From Solobacterium sp. (GTDB lineage Bacteria > Bacillota_I > Bacilli_A > Erysipelotrichales > Erysipelotrichaceae): 5,861 nt of DNA. A program made the translations under genes and the position numbers. The stretch spans positions 1 through 5,861 of the forward strand of contig JAEEPV010000281.1 of the NCBI GenBank assembly GCA_016284975.1, given 5' to 3'. The notes below the pieces were generated by a model that did no database searches, was not told the origin of the DNA, and saw nothing but the letters and a program-made list of their open reading frames with translations. Position 1 is the first letter of the stretch. Each line of letters starts with the position of its first letter. Below are positions 1-4,972 of the stretch, piece after piece.

Positions 1-13
1 CCTACAGCAGAAA

Positions 14-40
14 GGTCAGGAACCACTGGAGCTCCTGACC
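14..40. repeat. Inverted repeat / hairpin A (8-bp perfect arms)
   Basis: GGTCAGGA (14-21) is an exact inverted match to TCCTGACC (33-40) around an 11-nt loop. On the minus strand it is followed by only three T, so it would be a weak terminator at best; on the plus strand there is no T run. It shares the TCAGGA/TCCTGA core with the hairpin at 81-103. Its function is unknown: it could be the tail end of something lying to the left of the window, an operator, or an RNA element. Confidence 0.55.
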
Positions 41-80
41 CATTAATCATATGCTTGTATAAGGTTAACTACCTACTATG

Positions 81-103
81 ATCAGGACCAGTTTGTTCCT
101 GAT
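81..103. repeat. Inverted repeat / hairpin B (7-bp perfect arms)
   Basis: ATCAGGA (81-87) pairs exactly with TCCTGAT (97-103) around a 9-nt loop. The arm and the first loop bases (TCAGGACCA) closely repeat those of the hairpin at 14-40 (TCAGGAACCA). Only TTTC follows on the plus strand, so terminator function is doubtful. The rest of 1-113 shows no convincing open reading frame. Confidence 0.5.
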
Positions 104-113
104 TTCATAATAG

Positions 114-143
114 AAAAAAAACAGGTCTTCCTCTGAAGATCTG
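114..143 (-). terminator. Rho-independent terminator of the rpmF transcript
   Basis: Read on the minus strand, CAGATCTT and AAGACCTG form an 8-bp stem with one A-C mismatch around a 6-nt loop. A run of eight T (A 114-121 on the plus strand) follows directly. It lies about 30 nt after the rpmF stop codon, where the end of the minus-strand unit is expected. On the plus strand the same stem pairs completely (one G-U) but its T run is broken, so any opposite-direction termination would be weaker. Confidence 0.75.
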
Positions 144-173
144 CCTCTTGTTTACAATACCTGAAAACCGGGA

Positions 174-344
174 TTATGCCTTTGCTTTCGCATTGCCGGT
201 GGAACCGCACTGCGGGCAAGCATGATGCGGCTGCTTGAATGCGCCGCATTCCGGACACCGTACAAGTGTCGGAGTCGCAAGCTTGTAATGTGTGCGTCTC
301 TTATCTCTTCTGGTACTGGAATTTCTTCTCTGCTGTACTGCCAT
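174..344 (-). CDS. rpmF: 50S ribosomal protein L32 (bL32)
   Basis: This encodes the 56-residue bL32 protein of the large ribosomal subunit. The sequence begins MAVQQRRNSSTRRDKRRTHY, the classic L32 basic N-terminus, and carries a zinc ribbon: Cys30-x2-Cys33 (CPECG) and Cys43-x2-Cys46 (CPQCG). All four zinc ligands are present, so this is the C+ form rather than the cysteine-free zinc-independent paralogue. It ends in NAKAKA, and 56-60 residues is normal for the family. The start is ATG at 344-342, preceded by a perfect AGGAGGT 8 nt away; longer in-frame extensions upstream run into yceD in another frame and do not resemble L32. It is the last gene of a minus-strand unit, 13 nt after yceD, and is followed by a terminator. 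The yceD-rpmF pairing is widespread in bacteria. Confidence 0.98.
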   Translation of the reverse strand: MAVQQRRNSSTRRDKRRTHYKLATPTLVRCPECGAFKQPHHACPQCGSTGNAKAKA

Positions 345-352
345 TGCCTGAC

Positions 353-359
353 ACCTCCT
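353..359 (-). promoter_or_regulatory. rpmF ribosome binding site overlapping the yceD stop codon
   Basis: On the minus strand AGGAGGT sits 8 nt before the rpmF ATG. Its first two bases are the last two of the yceD TAG stop codon (360-358). Ribosomes ending yceD therefore finish on the rpmF binding site, which suggests translational coupling of the two genes. This fixes the rpmF start at 344. Confidence 0.85.
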
Positions 360-861
360 AATTCTCTTTCCATTCTTTGAGCTTCGCCAGGCGCGGATCA
401 ATCTCTGCCTTCCGGCTCTTCTCATATTCCTCTTCGCTGATCACCCGCCAGCCGTCGCCGCTCGGGTAATCCTCGGCTGTCGCTTCCGTTGCCTGAAGCG
501 GCACTTCCAGCAGGATCGCATCGGTCACTGCAGGAAGGAGGTCGATGACTTCATCGGTAACGATACGGACACTGTCATCGTTGTCTTCTCCATCTTCGAA
601 GGAGTAGTACTCCTGGGTATCCGTTTCAAAGGGAACTTCGATTTCCTTGTTGGTGATCGCATCGGGGCACAACATGATTCCTTCGATATGAATATCGGCA
701 TAGAACCGGTCTGTGCCTTCGAGATATCCGCTTCCGCTGACATGTGCAGACTTTACCGAATTGATGCGGGTATTACCTTTCAATGCCTGCGGATCGATCG
801 TCACATCTTCATCGAACTGAACATGCGGATGTTTGATCAGATCAGAGCGTGTCCAAATCAC
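358..861 (-). CDS. yceD: YceD/DUF177 family protein (50S subunit / 23S rRNA accumulation factor)
   Basis: This encodes a 167-residue DUF177 protein, the YceD (YlbN in Bacillus) family linked to accumulation of large-subunit rRNA and almost always found just upstream of rpmF. Visible family features are the N-terminal WTRSDLIKHP segment, the central barrel-like stretch GYLEGTDRFYADIHIEGIMLCP (about 46-66, split here as GYLEGTDRFY and ADIHIEGIMLCP), the DEVIDLLPAVTDAILLEVPL helix-strand (about 103-122), and the C-terminal IDPRLAKLKEW (154-164). The usual C-x-x-C pair is reduced to one cysteine (Cys65), and the C-terminal cysteine cluster of many homologues is replaced by an acidic GDGW-x-ISEEEYE segment. 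The GTG start at 861 is chosen because AAGGAG lies 8 nt upstream; the in-frame TTG at 894 falls in the -10 box. It is cotranscribed and probably translationally coupled with rpmF. Identity rests on motifs plus context. Confidence 0.9.
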   Translation of the reverse strand: MIWTRSDLIKHPHVQFDEDVTIDPQALKGNTRINSVKSAHVSGSGYLEGTDRFYADIHIEGIMLCPDAITNKEIEVPFETDTQEYYSFEDGEDNDDSVRIVTDEVIDLLPAVTDAILLEVPLQATEATAEDYPSGDGWRVISEEEYEKSRKAEIDPRLAKLKEWKEN

Positions 862-869
862 AATCGACT

Positions 870-875
870 CTCCTT
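870..875 (-). promoter_or_regulatory. yceD ribosome binding site that fixes the GTG start
   Basis: AAGGAG on the minus strand is followed by an 8-nt spacer and then GTG at 861. No comparable site precedes the longer in-frame TTG start at 894, so the shorter 167-residue product is preferred. Confidence 0.8.
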
Positions 876-893
876 TTCTCGTTAGCGTTCTCA

Positions 894-921
894 ATTATAA
901 CAAAGTAAAAACCAAAATCAA
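894..921 (-). promoter_or_regulatory. Promoter of yceD-rpmF (sigma-70/A type)
   Basis: On the minus strand TTGATT (921-916) and a perfect TATAAT (899-894) are separated by 16 nt. Transcription would start near 887, giving a leader of about 26 nt that carries the yceD ribosome binding site. The promoter lies in the 66-nt gap after the hydrolase gene. I see no terminator in that gap, so read-through from the hydrolase gene may add to it. Confidence 0.75.
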
Positions 922-927
922 CAGTTT

Positions 928-1806
928 TTAAGCGGCGATATTCGCATCGAGCCAGTTTTTGATATCTCTGTAAACCCGCTGAGAATCCGTCTCATGTAAG
1001 ATCTCGTGCCGCATTTTCGGATAGAGGCGGGTCGATATATGACGGTAGCCGGCACTCTTCAGCGTACCGACCGAATCCGCAAATCCCTTCTGTCCGCCGA
1101 TGCAGGGATCTTCCTTTCCGGCAAAGAATGCGACCGGCATCTTCGGTTTGGTGCAGTGATAACGTTCCACCTTGTGCATCTGCTCCATACCTTCGAGTTC
1201 ATCCAGATAGCCCTGTACGGTAAAGCCGAACCCGCACTCCGGATCTTCCAGATACTGCTTTACATTTTCTTCGTTGTAGGAAAGCCAGTCGACTCCGGTG
1301 GAAGGATTCTCTACCGCTTTGTTAAAGTTACCGGTAATCAGCTTGTCCATCACTTTGGAAAACCCTTTTTTCCCTTTGACACCGCGGATCTGCTTGCCCA
1401 GTGCAATGCCTGCCGCGGTGGCGCGCTGCCAGTTCGGTGCGCCTGAAAGGATCAGGCCGTCGATCTCTGAATCATGATCCTGCAGATAGCAGCGGGCAAT
1501 CATGGATCCCATGGAGTGTCCGAACAGAACGATCTTTACATCCGGAAATTCTGTTTTTGCACGCCGGACAGCCCGCCCGGCACTTTCCACCAGCGTCTGC
1601 CATCCATCATCGCCGAAGTGCCCCTTTTCTTCCGAAACACTTTCGCCATGTCCCGGCAGATCGTATGTAATGACTCCATAGCCGCTGTCTGCGAGAAATT
1701 CCGCAAATCCGGCATAGCGCTTGCGGTGCTCTGCCATACCGTGAACAATTGCGACCGCCCCTTTGGTTTTTTCATGCGGGCGAAAAACAATATAACCAAG
1801 TTTCAT
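928..1806 (-). CDS. Alpha/beta hydrolase (serine hydrolase, lysophospholipase / monoacylglycerol lipase-like)
   Basis: This encodes a 292-residue soluble alpha/beta hydrolase of the Hydrolase_4 (serine aminopeptidase S33 / PldB / monoglyceride lipase) type. An oxyanion-loop motif HGMAEH is at 22-27, typical of the HGxxEH group. YDLPGHGES lies at 48-56, and the nucleophile elbow GHSMG (96-100) contains Ser98. A probable acid, Asp233, sits in FFAGKEDPCIG, and a probable catalytic His267 in KMRHEIL. The complete triad suggests an active enzyme acting on an ester, probably a lipid-derived one, but the substrate cannot be read from sequence. No signal peptide or membrane segment is seen, so it should be cytoplasmic. 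ATG 1806 is chosen because the fold starts immediately afterwards and upstream in-frame codons overlap the -10 box; the nearest ribosome-binding-like AGGGAG is 12 nt away, longer than usual. It sits between tmcAL and yceD-rpmF, which are commonly close neighbours. Confidence 0.9.
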   Translation of the reverse strand: MKLGYIVFRPHEKTKGAVAIVHGMAEHRKRYAGFAEFLADSGYGVITYDLPGHGESVSEEKGHFGDDGWQTLVESAGRAVRRAKTEFPDVKIVLFGHSMGSMIARCYLQDHDSEIDGLILSGAPNWQRATAAGIALGKQIRGVKGKKGFSKVMDKLITGNFNKAVENPSTGVDWLSYNEENVKQYLEDPECGFGFTVQGYLDELEGMEQMHKVERYHCTKPKMPVAFFAGKEDPCIGGQKGFADSVGTLKSAGYRHISTRLYPKMRHEILHETDSQRVYRDIKNWLDANIAA

Positions 1807-1811
1807 ACAAC

Positions 1812-1842
1812 ATGACGTCTCCCTGACGTTCACCATTATAAT
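1812..1842. promoter_or_regulatory. Divergent promoter region of tmcAL (plus) and the hydrolase gene (minus)
   Basis: ATTATAAT (1835-1842) is self-complementary and therefore supplies a perfect TATAAT to both strands: 1837-1842 for tmcAL and 1840-1835 for the hydrolase gene. The best plus-strand -35 is ATGACG (1812-1817, four of six consensus bases, 19-nt spacer), and no good minus-strand -35 is visible. Transcription of tmcAL would begin near 1849, leaving a 25-nt leader with a strong ribosome binding site. The -10 assignment is fairly secure, the -35 elements are not. Confidence 0.5.
1815..1829. repeat. Inverted repeat ACGTC-N5-GACGT next to the divergent promoter
   Basis: Perfect 5-bp arms flank TCCCT. 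The same segment can be read as two direct TGACGT copies 11 bp apart (1813-1818, 1824-1829), about one helical turn. It overlaps the probable transcript start of the hydrolase gene and the upstream part of the tmcAL promoter, so an operator is possible. In the hydrolase mRNA the loop would expose AGGGA, the only Shine-Dalgarno-like stretch before its ATG. Confidence 0.35.
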
Positions 1843-1873
1843 ATATTCATCGTTGGCAGAAGGAGTACGTCCT

Positions 1874-2983
1874 ATGAAAGTATGTGCAATCGCAGCAGAA
1901 TACAATCCGTTTCACACCGGTCATGCATACCAGATCCGCCAGGCGCGGGAACGCACCGGCTGTGATGTCATTCTCGCCGTTATGTCCGGCGATTTTGTGC
2001 AGCGGGGAGAACCGGCAGTTGCCGATAAGGTGCGCCGGGCTGTGTGTGCTATCGAAAACGGCGTGGATGCCGTAATTGCCCTCCCCTACATTTACTCTAC
2101 CCAGTCTGCGGGATGGTTTGCCCATGGTGCGGTTTCCCTGATGAAACTGGCGGGGGCCGACTATATTTGTTTCGGCAGTGAATGCGGCAATCTTGAAAAT
2201 CTGCTCGACATCGCCGATACCCCAGTCAATCCCGATCATCTGCAGGAATCCCTGGAGAGTGGGATGAGCTATCCGAAAGCCTACAGCCTTCTGACGACCT
2301 TCATGGCTCCGAATGATATTCTGGCAGTATCCTATCTGAAAGAGATTGCCGGAACCGGAATCGAACCGGTTCTGATTCAGCGCACCACGAATTACAGCGA
2401 TGATATGCTTCACGAGGTCAGCAGTGCGCTTGCCATCCGCAAAGCGCTTAAGGAACACCGCAGTGTGGCTGGTCTTACCCCGATGAGGCAACTGGAAGCG
2501 GAAGATATCCCATGGATTGAACAGTACTATCCGTATCTGCGCACCTATCTGCTGCTCAGCGACCGCGACGAACTCAGCCGATATCAGATGTTTTCCGAGG
2601 GGATTGAAAATCATCTGCGCACACAGGCAAAAGCCTGCGATACCTATGAAGACTTTCTGCACTCCTGCATCAGCTACCGCTATACCGCATCCCGTATCCG
2701 CAGGACCTGTCTGCAGGCCATGATTCAGCTGAAAAAAGATGAAGTGAAGCGTCTTGGCGAACCGGACTGTCTGCAGGTACTGGCGTTCAATGACACCGGA
2801 AGACAGTGGCTTCATGAGATGCGCAAAAAGGAAGTCAAAGTAGCCAGCCGGTTTGCACGTGTCGACTATCACTGGCGCGATCTCGAATACCGGGCGGCGC
2901 TGCTCTACACCTCCGTAATGAACGAAAAAAAGCGCCGGGAAGTCCTCGAACGGGAAATCGGCGGCGCCATGTATGTAAAATAA
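1874..2983 (+). CDS. tmcAL: tRNA(Met) cytidine acetate ligase TmcAL (YlbM family)
   Basis: This encodes a 369-residue TmcAL, which uses ATP and acetate to acetylate cytidine 34 of elongator tRNA-Met (ac4C34), stabilising AUG decoding. The N-terminus is a nucleotidyltransferase-type Rossmann fold with AEYNPFHTGH (8-17), including the HxGH adenylation motif at 14-17. Family signatures follow: SGDFVQRGEPA (38-48), PNDILAVSYLKEI (146-158), SSALAIRKAL (183-192), YRYTASRIRR (about 268-277) and LAFNDTGRQWL (about 303-313). Bacillus homologues are near 400 residues; this one is somewhat shorter at the C-terminus but keeps all recognised motifs. The ATG at 1874 has AGAAGGAG 8 nt upstream (1858-1865), so earlier in-frame codons are rejected. 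It is monocistronic, divergent from the hydrolase gene, and abuts tagD tail to tail. No plus-strand terminator is visible after it. Confidence 0.95.
   Translation: MKVCAIAAEYNPFHTGHAYQIRQARERTGCDVILAVMSGDFVQRGEPAVADKVRRAVCAIENGVDAVIALPYIYSTQSAGWFAHGAVSLMKLAGADYICFGSECGNLENLLDIADTPVNPDHLQESLESGMSYPKAYSLLTTFMAPNDILAVSYLKEIAGTGIEPVLIQRTTNYSDDMLHEVSSALAIRKALKEHRSVAGLTPMRQLEAEDIPWIEQYYPYLRTYLLLSDRDELSRYQMFSEGIENHLRTQAKACDTYEDFLHSCISYRYTASRIRRTCLQAMIQLKKDEVKRLGEPDCLQVLAFNDTGRQWLHEMRKKEVKVASRFARVDYHWRDLEYRAALLYTSVMNEKKRREVLEREIGGAMYVK
2925..2967 (-). terminator. Possible tagD terminator inside the 3' end of tmcAL
   Basis: Read on the minus strand, GCGCCG (2967-2962) can pair with CGGCGC (2937-2932), followed at once by seven T (A 2925-2931 on plus). 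The stem is all G-C, but the loop is long (24 nt, with a possible inner TCC/GGA pairing). It begins 16 nt after the tagD stop codon, and lies wholly within the last codons of tmcAL, which there encode the basic KKRRE run. It is plausible but not certain because of the loop size. Confidence 0.4.
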
Positions 2984-3385
2984 TCAGACCTTTCTGCCAA
3001 GCTTTTCCAGATCTTCCTTGATCTTGGTAGTGGAAATGCCGGCAGTACGGGGAAGATAGATCACTTCACAGAGTTCCTTCAGTTCATCAAACTTCCCTTC
3101 CCAGTCATCGCCCATGACAAACGTATCCACCTGGTACTTGACGATATCTTCTTTCTTCTGTTCCCAGGTCTCTTCCGGGATGACAAGATCCACATAGCGG
3201 ATCGCTTCGAGCATAGCCTTGCGTTCTTCGTACGGATGATAGGCAGTCTTGTTTTTGCCGGCGTTGAATTCATCGGTGGACAGTGCCACGATCAGATAAT
3301 CGCCGAGTGCCTTTGCCCGCTGCAGCAGACGGATATGCCCCCAGTGCAGCAGATCATAAGTTCCATAGGTTATTACACGTTTCAT
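2984..3385 (-). CDS. tagD: Glycerol-3-phosphate cytidylyltransferase (TagD/GCT)
   Basis: This encodes a 133-residue cytosolic enzyme that joins CTP and sn-glycerol 3-phosphate to give CDP-glycerol and pyrophosphate; CDP-glycerol is the donor for poly(glycerol phosphate) teichoic acids and some capsules. It matches the Bacillus subtilis TagD pattern over its length (that protein is 129 residues). Visible motifs are YGTYDLLHWGH (7-17) with the catalytic HWGH at 14-17, ALSTDEFN (34-41), ERKAMLEAIRYVD (54-66), VMGDDWEGKFD (90-100) and the signature RTAGISTTKI (113-122). The ATG at 3385 has AAAGGAA about 8-9 nt upstream. It lies 17 nt downstream of a strong terminator hairpin after the yebC-family gene. 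Its stop codon touches that of tmcAL with no spacer. No other tag or tar gene is in view, so the polymer it serves is not shown here. Confidence 0.96.
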   Translation of the reverse strand: MKRVITYGTYDLLHWGHIRLLQRAKALGDYLIVALSTDEFNAGKNKTAYHPYEERKAMLEAIRYVDLVIPEETWEQKKEDIVKYQVDTFVMGDDWEGKFDELKELCEVIYLPRTAGISTTKIKEDLEKLGRKV

Positions 3386-3402
3386 AGATCCAGTTCCTTT
3401 CC

Positions 3403-3431
3403 AAAAAAAGACAGGATGACCTGTCTTTTTT
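3403..3431. terminator. Bidirectional rho-independent terminator between the yebC-family gene and tagD
   Basis: A perfect hairpin is formed by GACAGG (3410-3415) and CCTGTC (3420-3425) around a 4-nt ATGA loop. It is extended by paired A and T tracts to 12 bp (3404-3415 with 3420-3431). Read on the minus strand it ends with seven T (3409-3403) just after the yebC-family stop codon, so it should stop that transcript before tagD. The U run on the plus strand makes it symmetrical. Confidence 0.85.
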
Positions 3432-3433
3432 CA

Positions 3434-4162
3434 TTAAGCCTCGAGTGTAACGTTGGTGTAAACCTTGTTTACATCATCCACGTCATTGAGCATGGTCATC
3501 AGCTTGTTGTAAGCTTCTACTTCTTCCGGATCGCTCAGTGTGACATATTCATTCGGCAGCATCGTTACTTCACAGGTCTCGAATTCCACGCCCGGGATCA
3601 GTTTTTCGATCGCATCCTGCGCCTTTGCAAAATCAGCAAACGCCGTCTTGACCATCATGACGCCGTCTTCCACAGACAGATCACTGACATCGACGTCCGC
3701 TTCCATCATCGCATCGAGCATACCTTCTTCATCCTCATACGGGAAATAGAAGAGTCCGCACTGCTCATAGTTGAACGATACCGCACCGGCATTGGCAAGC
3801 TTGGCGCCTTTGCATTTGTTGAATACGGTTTTGACCTCCGTATAAGCACGGTTGGTATTGTCCGTCAGACAATCTACGATTACGGTGCTGTTGCCAGGGC
3901 CGAAACCTTCATAACGGCATTCGGTATAGTCTTCTCCTCCGCCGCCTTTTGCCTTATCGATCGCACGTTTGATAACGTCTGCAGGAACCTGATTGGACTT
4001 GGCTTCCTTGATCTTGCGGGCAAGCGCAAGGTTCATATCGGGATCAGGAACTCCGGATTTCGCAGCGATGTAAAGTTCTTTTCCAAAGCGCGAATACAGT
4101 TTTGACTTCATTGCCGCTGTTTTGGCCATTGATGCGGCACGCACTTCATGTGCTCTTCCCAT
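3434..4162 (-). CDS. yebC: YebC/TACO1-family protein (YeeI / YebC2-like)
   Basis: This encodes a 242-residue YebC/PmpR-family protein, full length for the family (about 240). Members were first called transcriptional regulators; more recent work on YebC, its YeeI-type relative and mitochondrial TACO1 supports a role in translation, notably of proline-rich stretches. Conserved parts seen: LYSRFGKELYIAAKSG (22-37), PDPDMNLALARKIKEAK (39-55), VPADVIKRAIDKAKGG (59-74), YEGFGPGNSTVIVDCLTDN (84-102), EADVDVSDL (154-162) and the C-terminal VNKVYTNV (231-238). The N-terminus lacks the GHSKWxNIK motif of classical YebC and instead resembles a variant of the YeeI-type subgroup. ATG 4162 has GAGAGGA about 9 nt upstream and a clear promoter. 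It is transcribed alone, ending at the hairpin before tagD, and is divergent from the phosphatase gene. Family assignment is firm; the exact function is inferred. Confidence 0.93.
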   Translation of the reverse strand: MGRAHEVRAASMAKTAAMKSKLYSRFGKELYIAAKSGVPDPDMNLALARKIKEAKSNQVPADVIKRAIDKAKGGGGEDYTECRYEGFGPGNSTVIVDCLTDNTNRAYTEVKTVFNKCKGAKLANAGAVSFNYEQCGLFYFPYEDEEGMLDAMMEADVDVSDLSVEDGVMMVKTAFADFAKAQDAIEKLIPGVEFETCEVTMLPNEYVTLSDPEEVEAYNKLMTMLNDVDDVNKVYTNVTLEA

Positions 4163-4193
4163 AATTCTTCGTCCTCTCTAAAAATACCTATAG

Positions 4194-4222
4194 ATTATAA
4201 CAACACTTGCGTTTGTTGTGAA
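4194..4222 (-). promoter_or_regulatory. Promoter of the yebC-family gene
   Basis: On the minus strand TTCACA (4222-4217, five of six consensus bases) and a perfect TATAAT (4199-4194) are separated by an optimal 17 nt. The start of transcription would be near 4187, giving a leader of about 25 nt with the ribosome binding site. The -35 overlaps the -35 of the opposite-facing phosphatase promoter. Confidence 0.8.
4200..4219. repeat. Inverted repeat ACAACA-N8-TGTTGT between divergent promoters
   Basis: Perfect 6-bp arms (4200-4205 and 4214-4219) form a 20-bp palindrome in the spacer of the yebC-family promoter, covering most of the -35 of the phosphatase promoter. The size and position fit a dimeric repressor operator, but no regulator gene is present in the window and chance cannot be excluded. 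Confidence 0.4.
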
Positions 4223-4241
4223 GTTGGCTCCGTGATACAAT
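4213..4241 (+). promoter_or_regulatory. Promoter of the phosphatase gene (extended -10)
   Basis: TTGTTG (4213-4218) and TACAAT (4236-4241) are separated by 17 nt, and TG at 4233-4234 makes an extended -10 (TGATACAAT). Only 11 nt separate the -10 box from the ATG, so transcription should start about 4-6 nt before the start codon. That implies a leaderless or nearly leaderless mRNA. Confidence 0.6.
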
Positions 4242-4252
4242 CATTCTGTTTT

Positions 4253-4972
4253 ATGTCTACCTACGTTATCAGTGACCTGCATGGCTGCCTTAAGGAGTTT
4301 GAGGCCATGCTGGAGAAAATTGAATTCAGTGAATATGACGAAATGTACATTGCCGGAGATGTCTGTGACCGGGGAAAAGATCCGATTCCTCTGCTTCAGC
4401 TGATCAAAAGCAGAAAAAACATGCATCTGATATTCGGCAATCATGATGAGTGGCTGGCAAAATATACGGAAGATCTGATCAAGGGAAAATCCGATCAGTC
4501 CCACCTCTATTATATGGGACTGGATTTTCTGACCTGGATCCATTTCAATGGCGGACTGATCACCATGGATCAGTTTATGGACCTCGATCTGCCGGACTGT
4601 TATGACCTCAAGGAGTATCTCGACAATCCGCTCTATTATGAAGAGCTTGAGATCGGCGGCCGGAAATTTCTGATCGTTCATGCCGGCCTGGGCAGCTGCT
4701 GCCGCTCTGGCGTGCATATCTCAGAAGTACCGGTCAGTGAACTGCTCTGGTCGCATATCGGCATTGACGATAACCCGTTTGAAGATACAACGATGATCGT
4801 TGGTCATATGCCAACCTTCCTTTATGGACCGCAGTACGAGGATAAGATCCTTCACGGGAAGAACATCCTTCATATTGACTGCGGCTGCGTGTTTGGAAGA
4901 ACCCTTGGCTGTGTGCGGCTTGATGATATGAAGGAATTCTATATTAAAAGCACCTGCCCTTATCTTGAATGA
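4253..4972 (+). CDS. PPP-family metallophosphatase (serine/threonine protein phosphatase-like)
   Basis: This encodes a 239-residue metallophosphatase of the calcineurin-like PPP superfamily, expected to hydrolyse phosphate esters with two bound metal ions. The motif set is complete and in order: DLH (8-10), GDVCDRG (35-41), GNHD (62-65), VHAGL (142-146), VGHMP (183-187) and a C-terminal HIDCGCVFG (207-215) containing the usual late metal-site region. This order is typical of bacterial PrpA-like protein phosphatases and of related diadenosine tetraphosphatases, so the substrate (phosphoprotein or dinucleotide) is unsettled. There is no signal peptide; it is cytoplasmic. Cysteines are frequent (Cys38, 149, 150, 210, 212, 220), perhaps redox-relevant. 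The ATG at 4253 is set by the N-terminal strand just before the DLH motif; there is no Shine-Dalgarno sequence, and the promoter lies almost on top of the start. A terminator begins at its stop codon. Confidence 0.92.
   Translation: MSTYVISDLHGCLKEFEAMLEKIEFSEYDEMYIAGDVCDRGKDPIPLLQLIKSRKNMHLIFGNHDEWLAKYTEDLIKGKSDQSHLYYMGLDFLTWIHFNGGLITMDQFMDLDLPDCYDLKEYLDNPLYYEELEIGGRKFLIVHAGLGSCCRSGVHISEVPVSELLWSHIGIDDNPFEDTTMIVGHMPTFLYGPQYEDKILHGKNILHIDCGCVFGRTLGCVRLDDMKEFYIKSTCPYLE

Noticed and set aside
35..63. Possible plus-strand promoter CTGACC-17-TATAAG that could make a small RNA ending near 153
   Set aside because: The match is modest, the -35 lies within a hairpin arm, and the plus-strand T run after the 122-143 stem is broken. 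There is no independent support for a transcript.
152..425. Minus-strand reading frames extending beyond or overlapping rpmF
   Set aside because: The 56-residue L32 with its AGGAGGT site accounts for this stretch; the extensions and the alternative frame are shadows with no recognisable protein.
1847..2872. A 341-residue minus-strand open frame opposite tmcAL
   Set aside because: The plus strand here encodes an unmistakable TmcAL. The antisense frame has no family motif and no ribosome binding site, and is an open-frame artefact of codon bias.
3236..4105. A 289-residue plus-strand open frame opposite the yebC-family gene and tagD
   Set aside because: It overlaps two well-supported minus-strand genes, spans the terminator between them, and shows no recognisable domain.
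4241..4717. A minus-strand open frame opposite the phosphatase gene
   Set aside because: The plus-strand product carries the full metallophosphatase motif series; the antisense translation matches nothing known to me.
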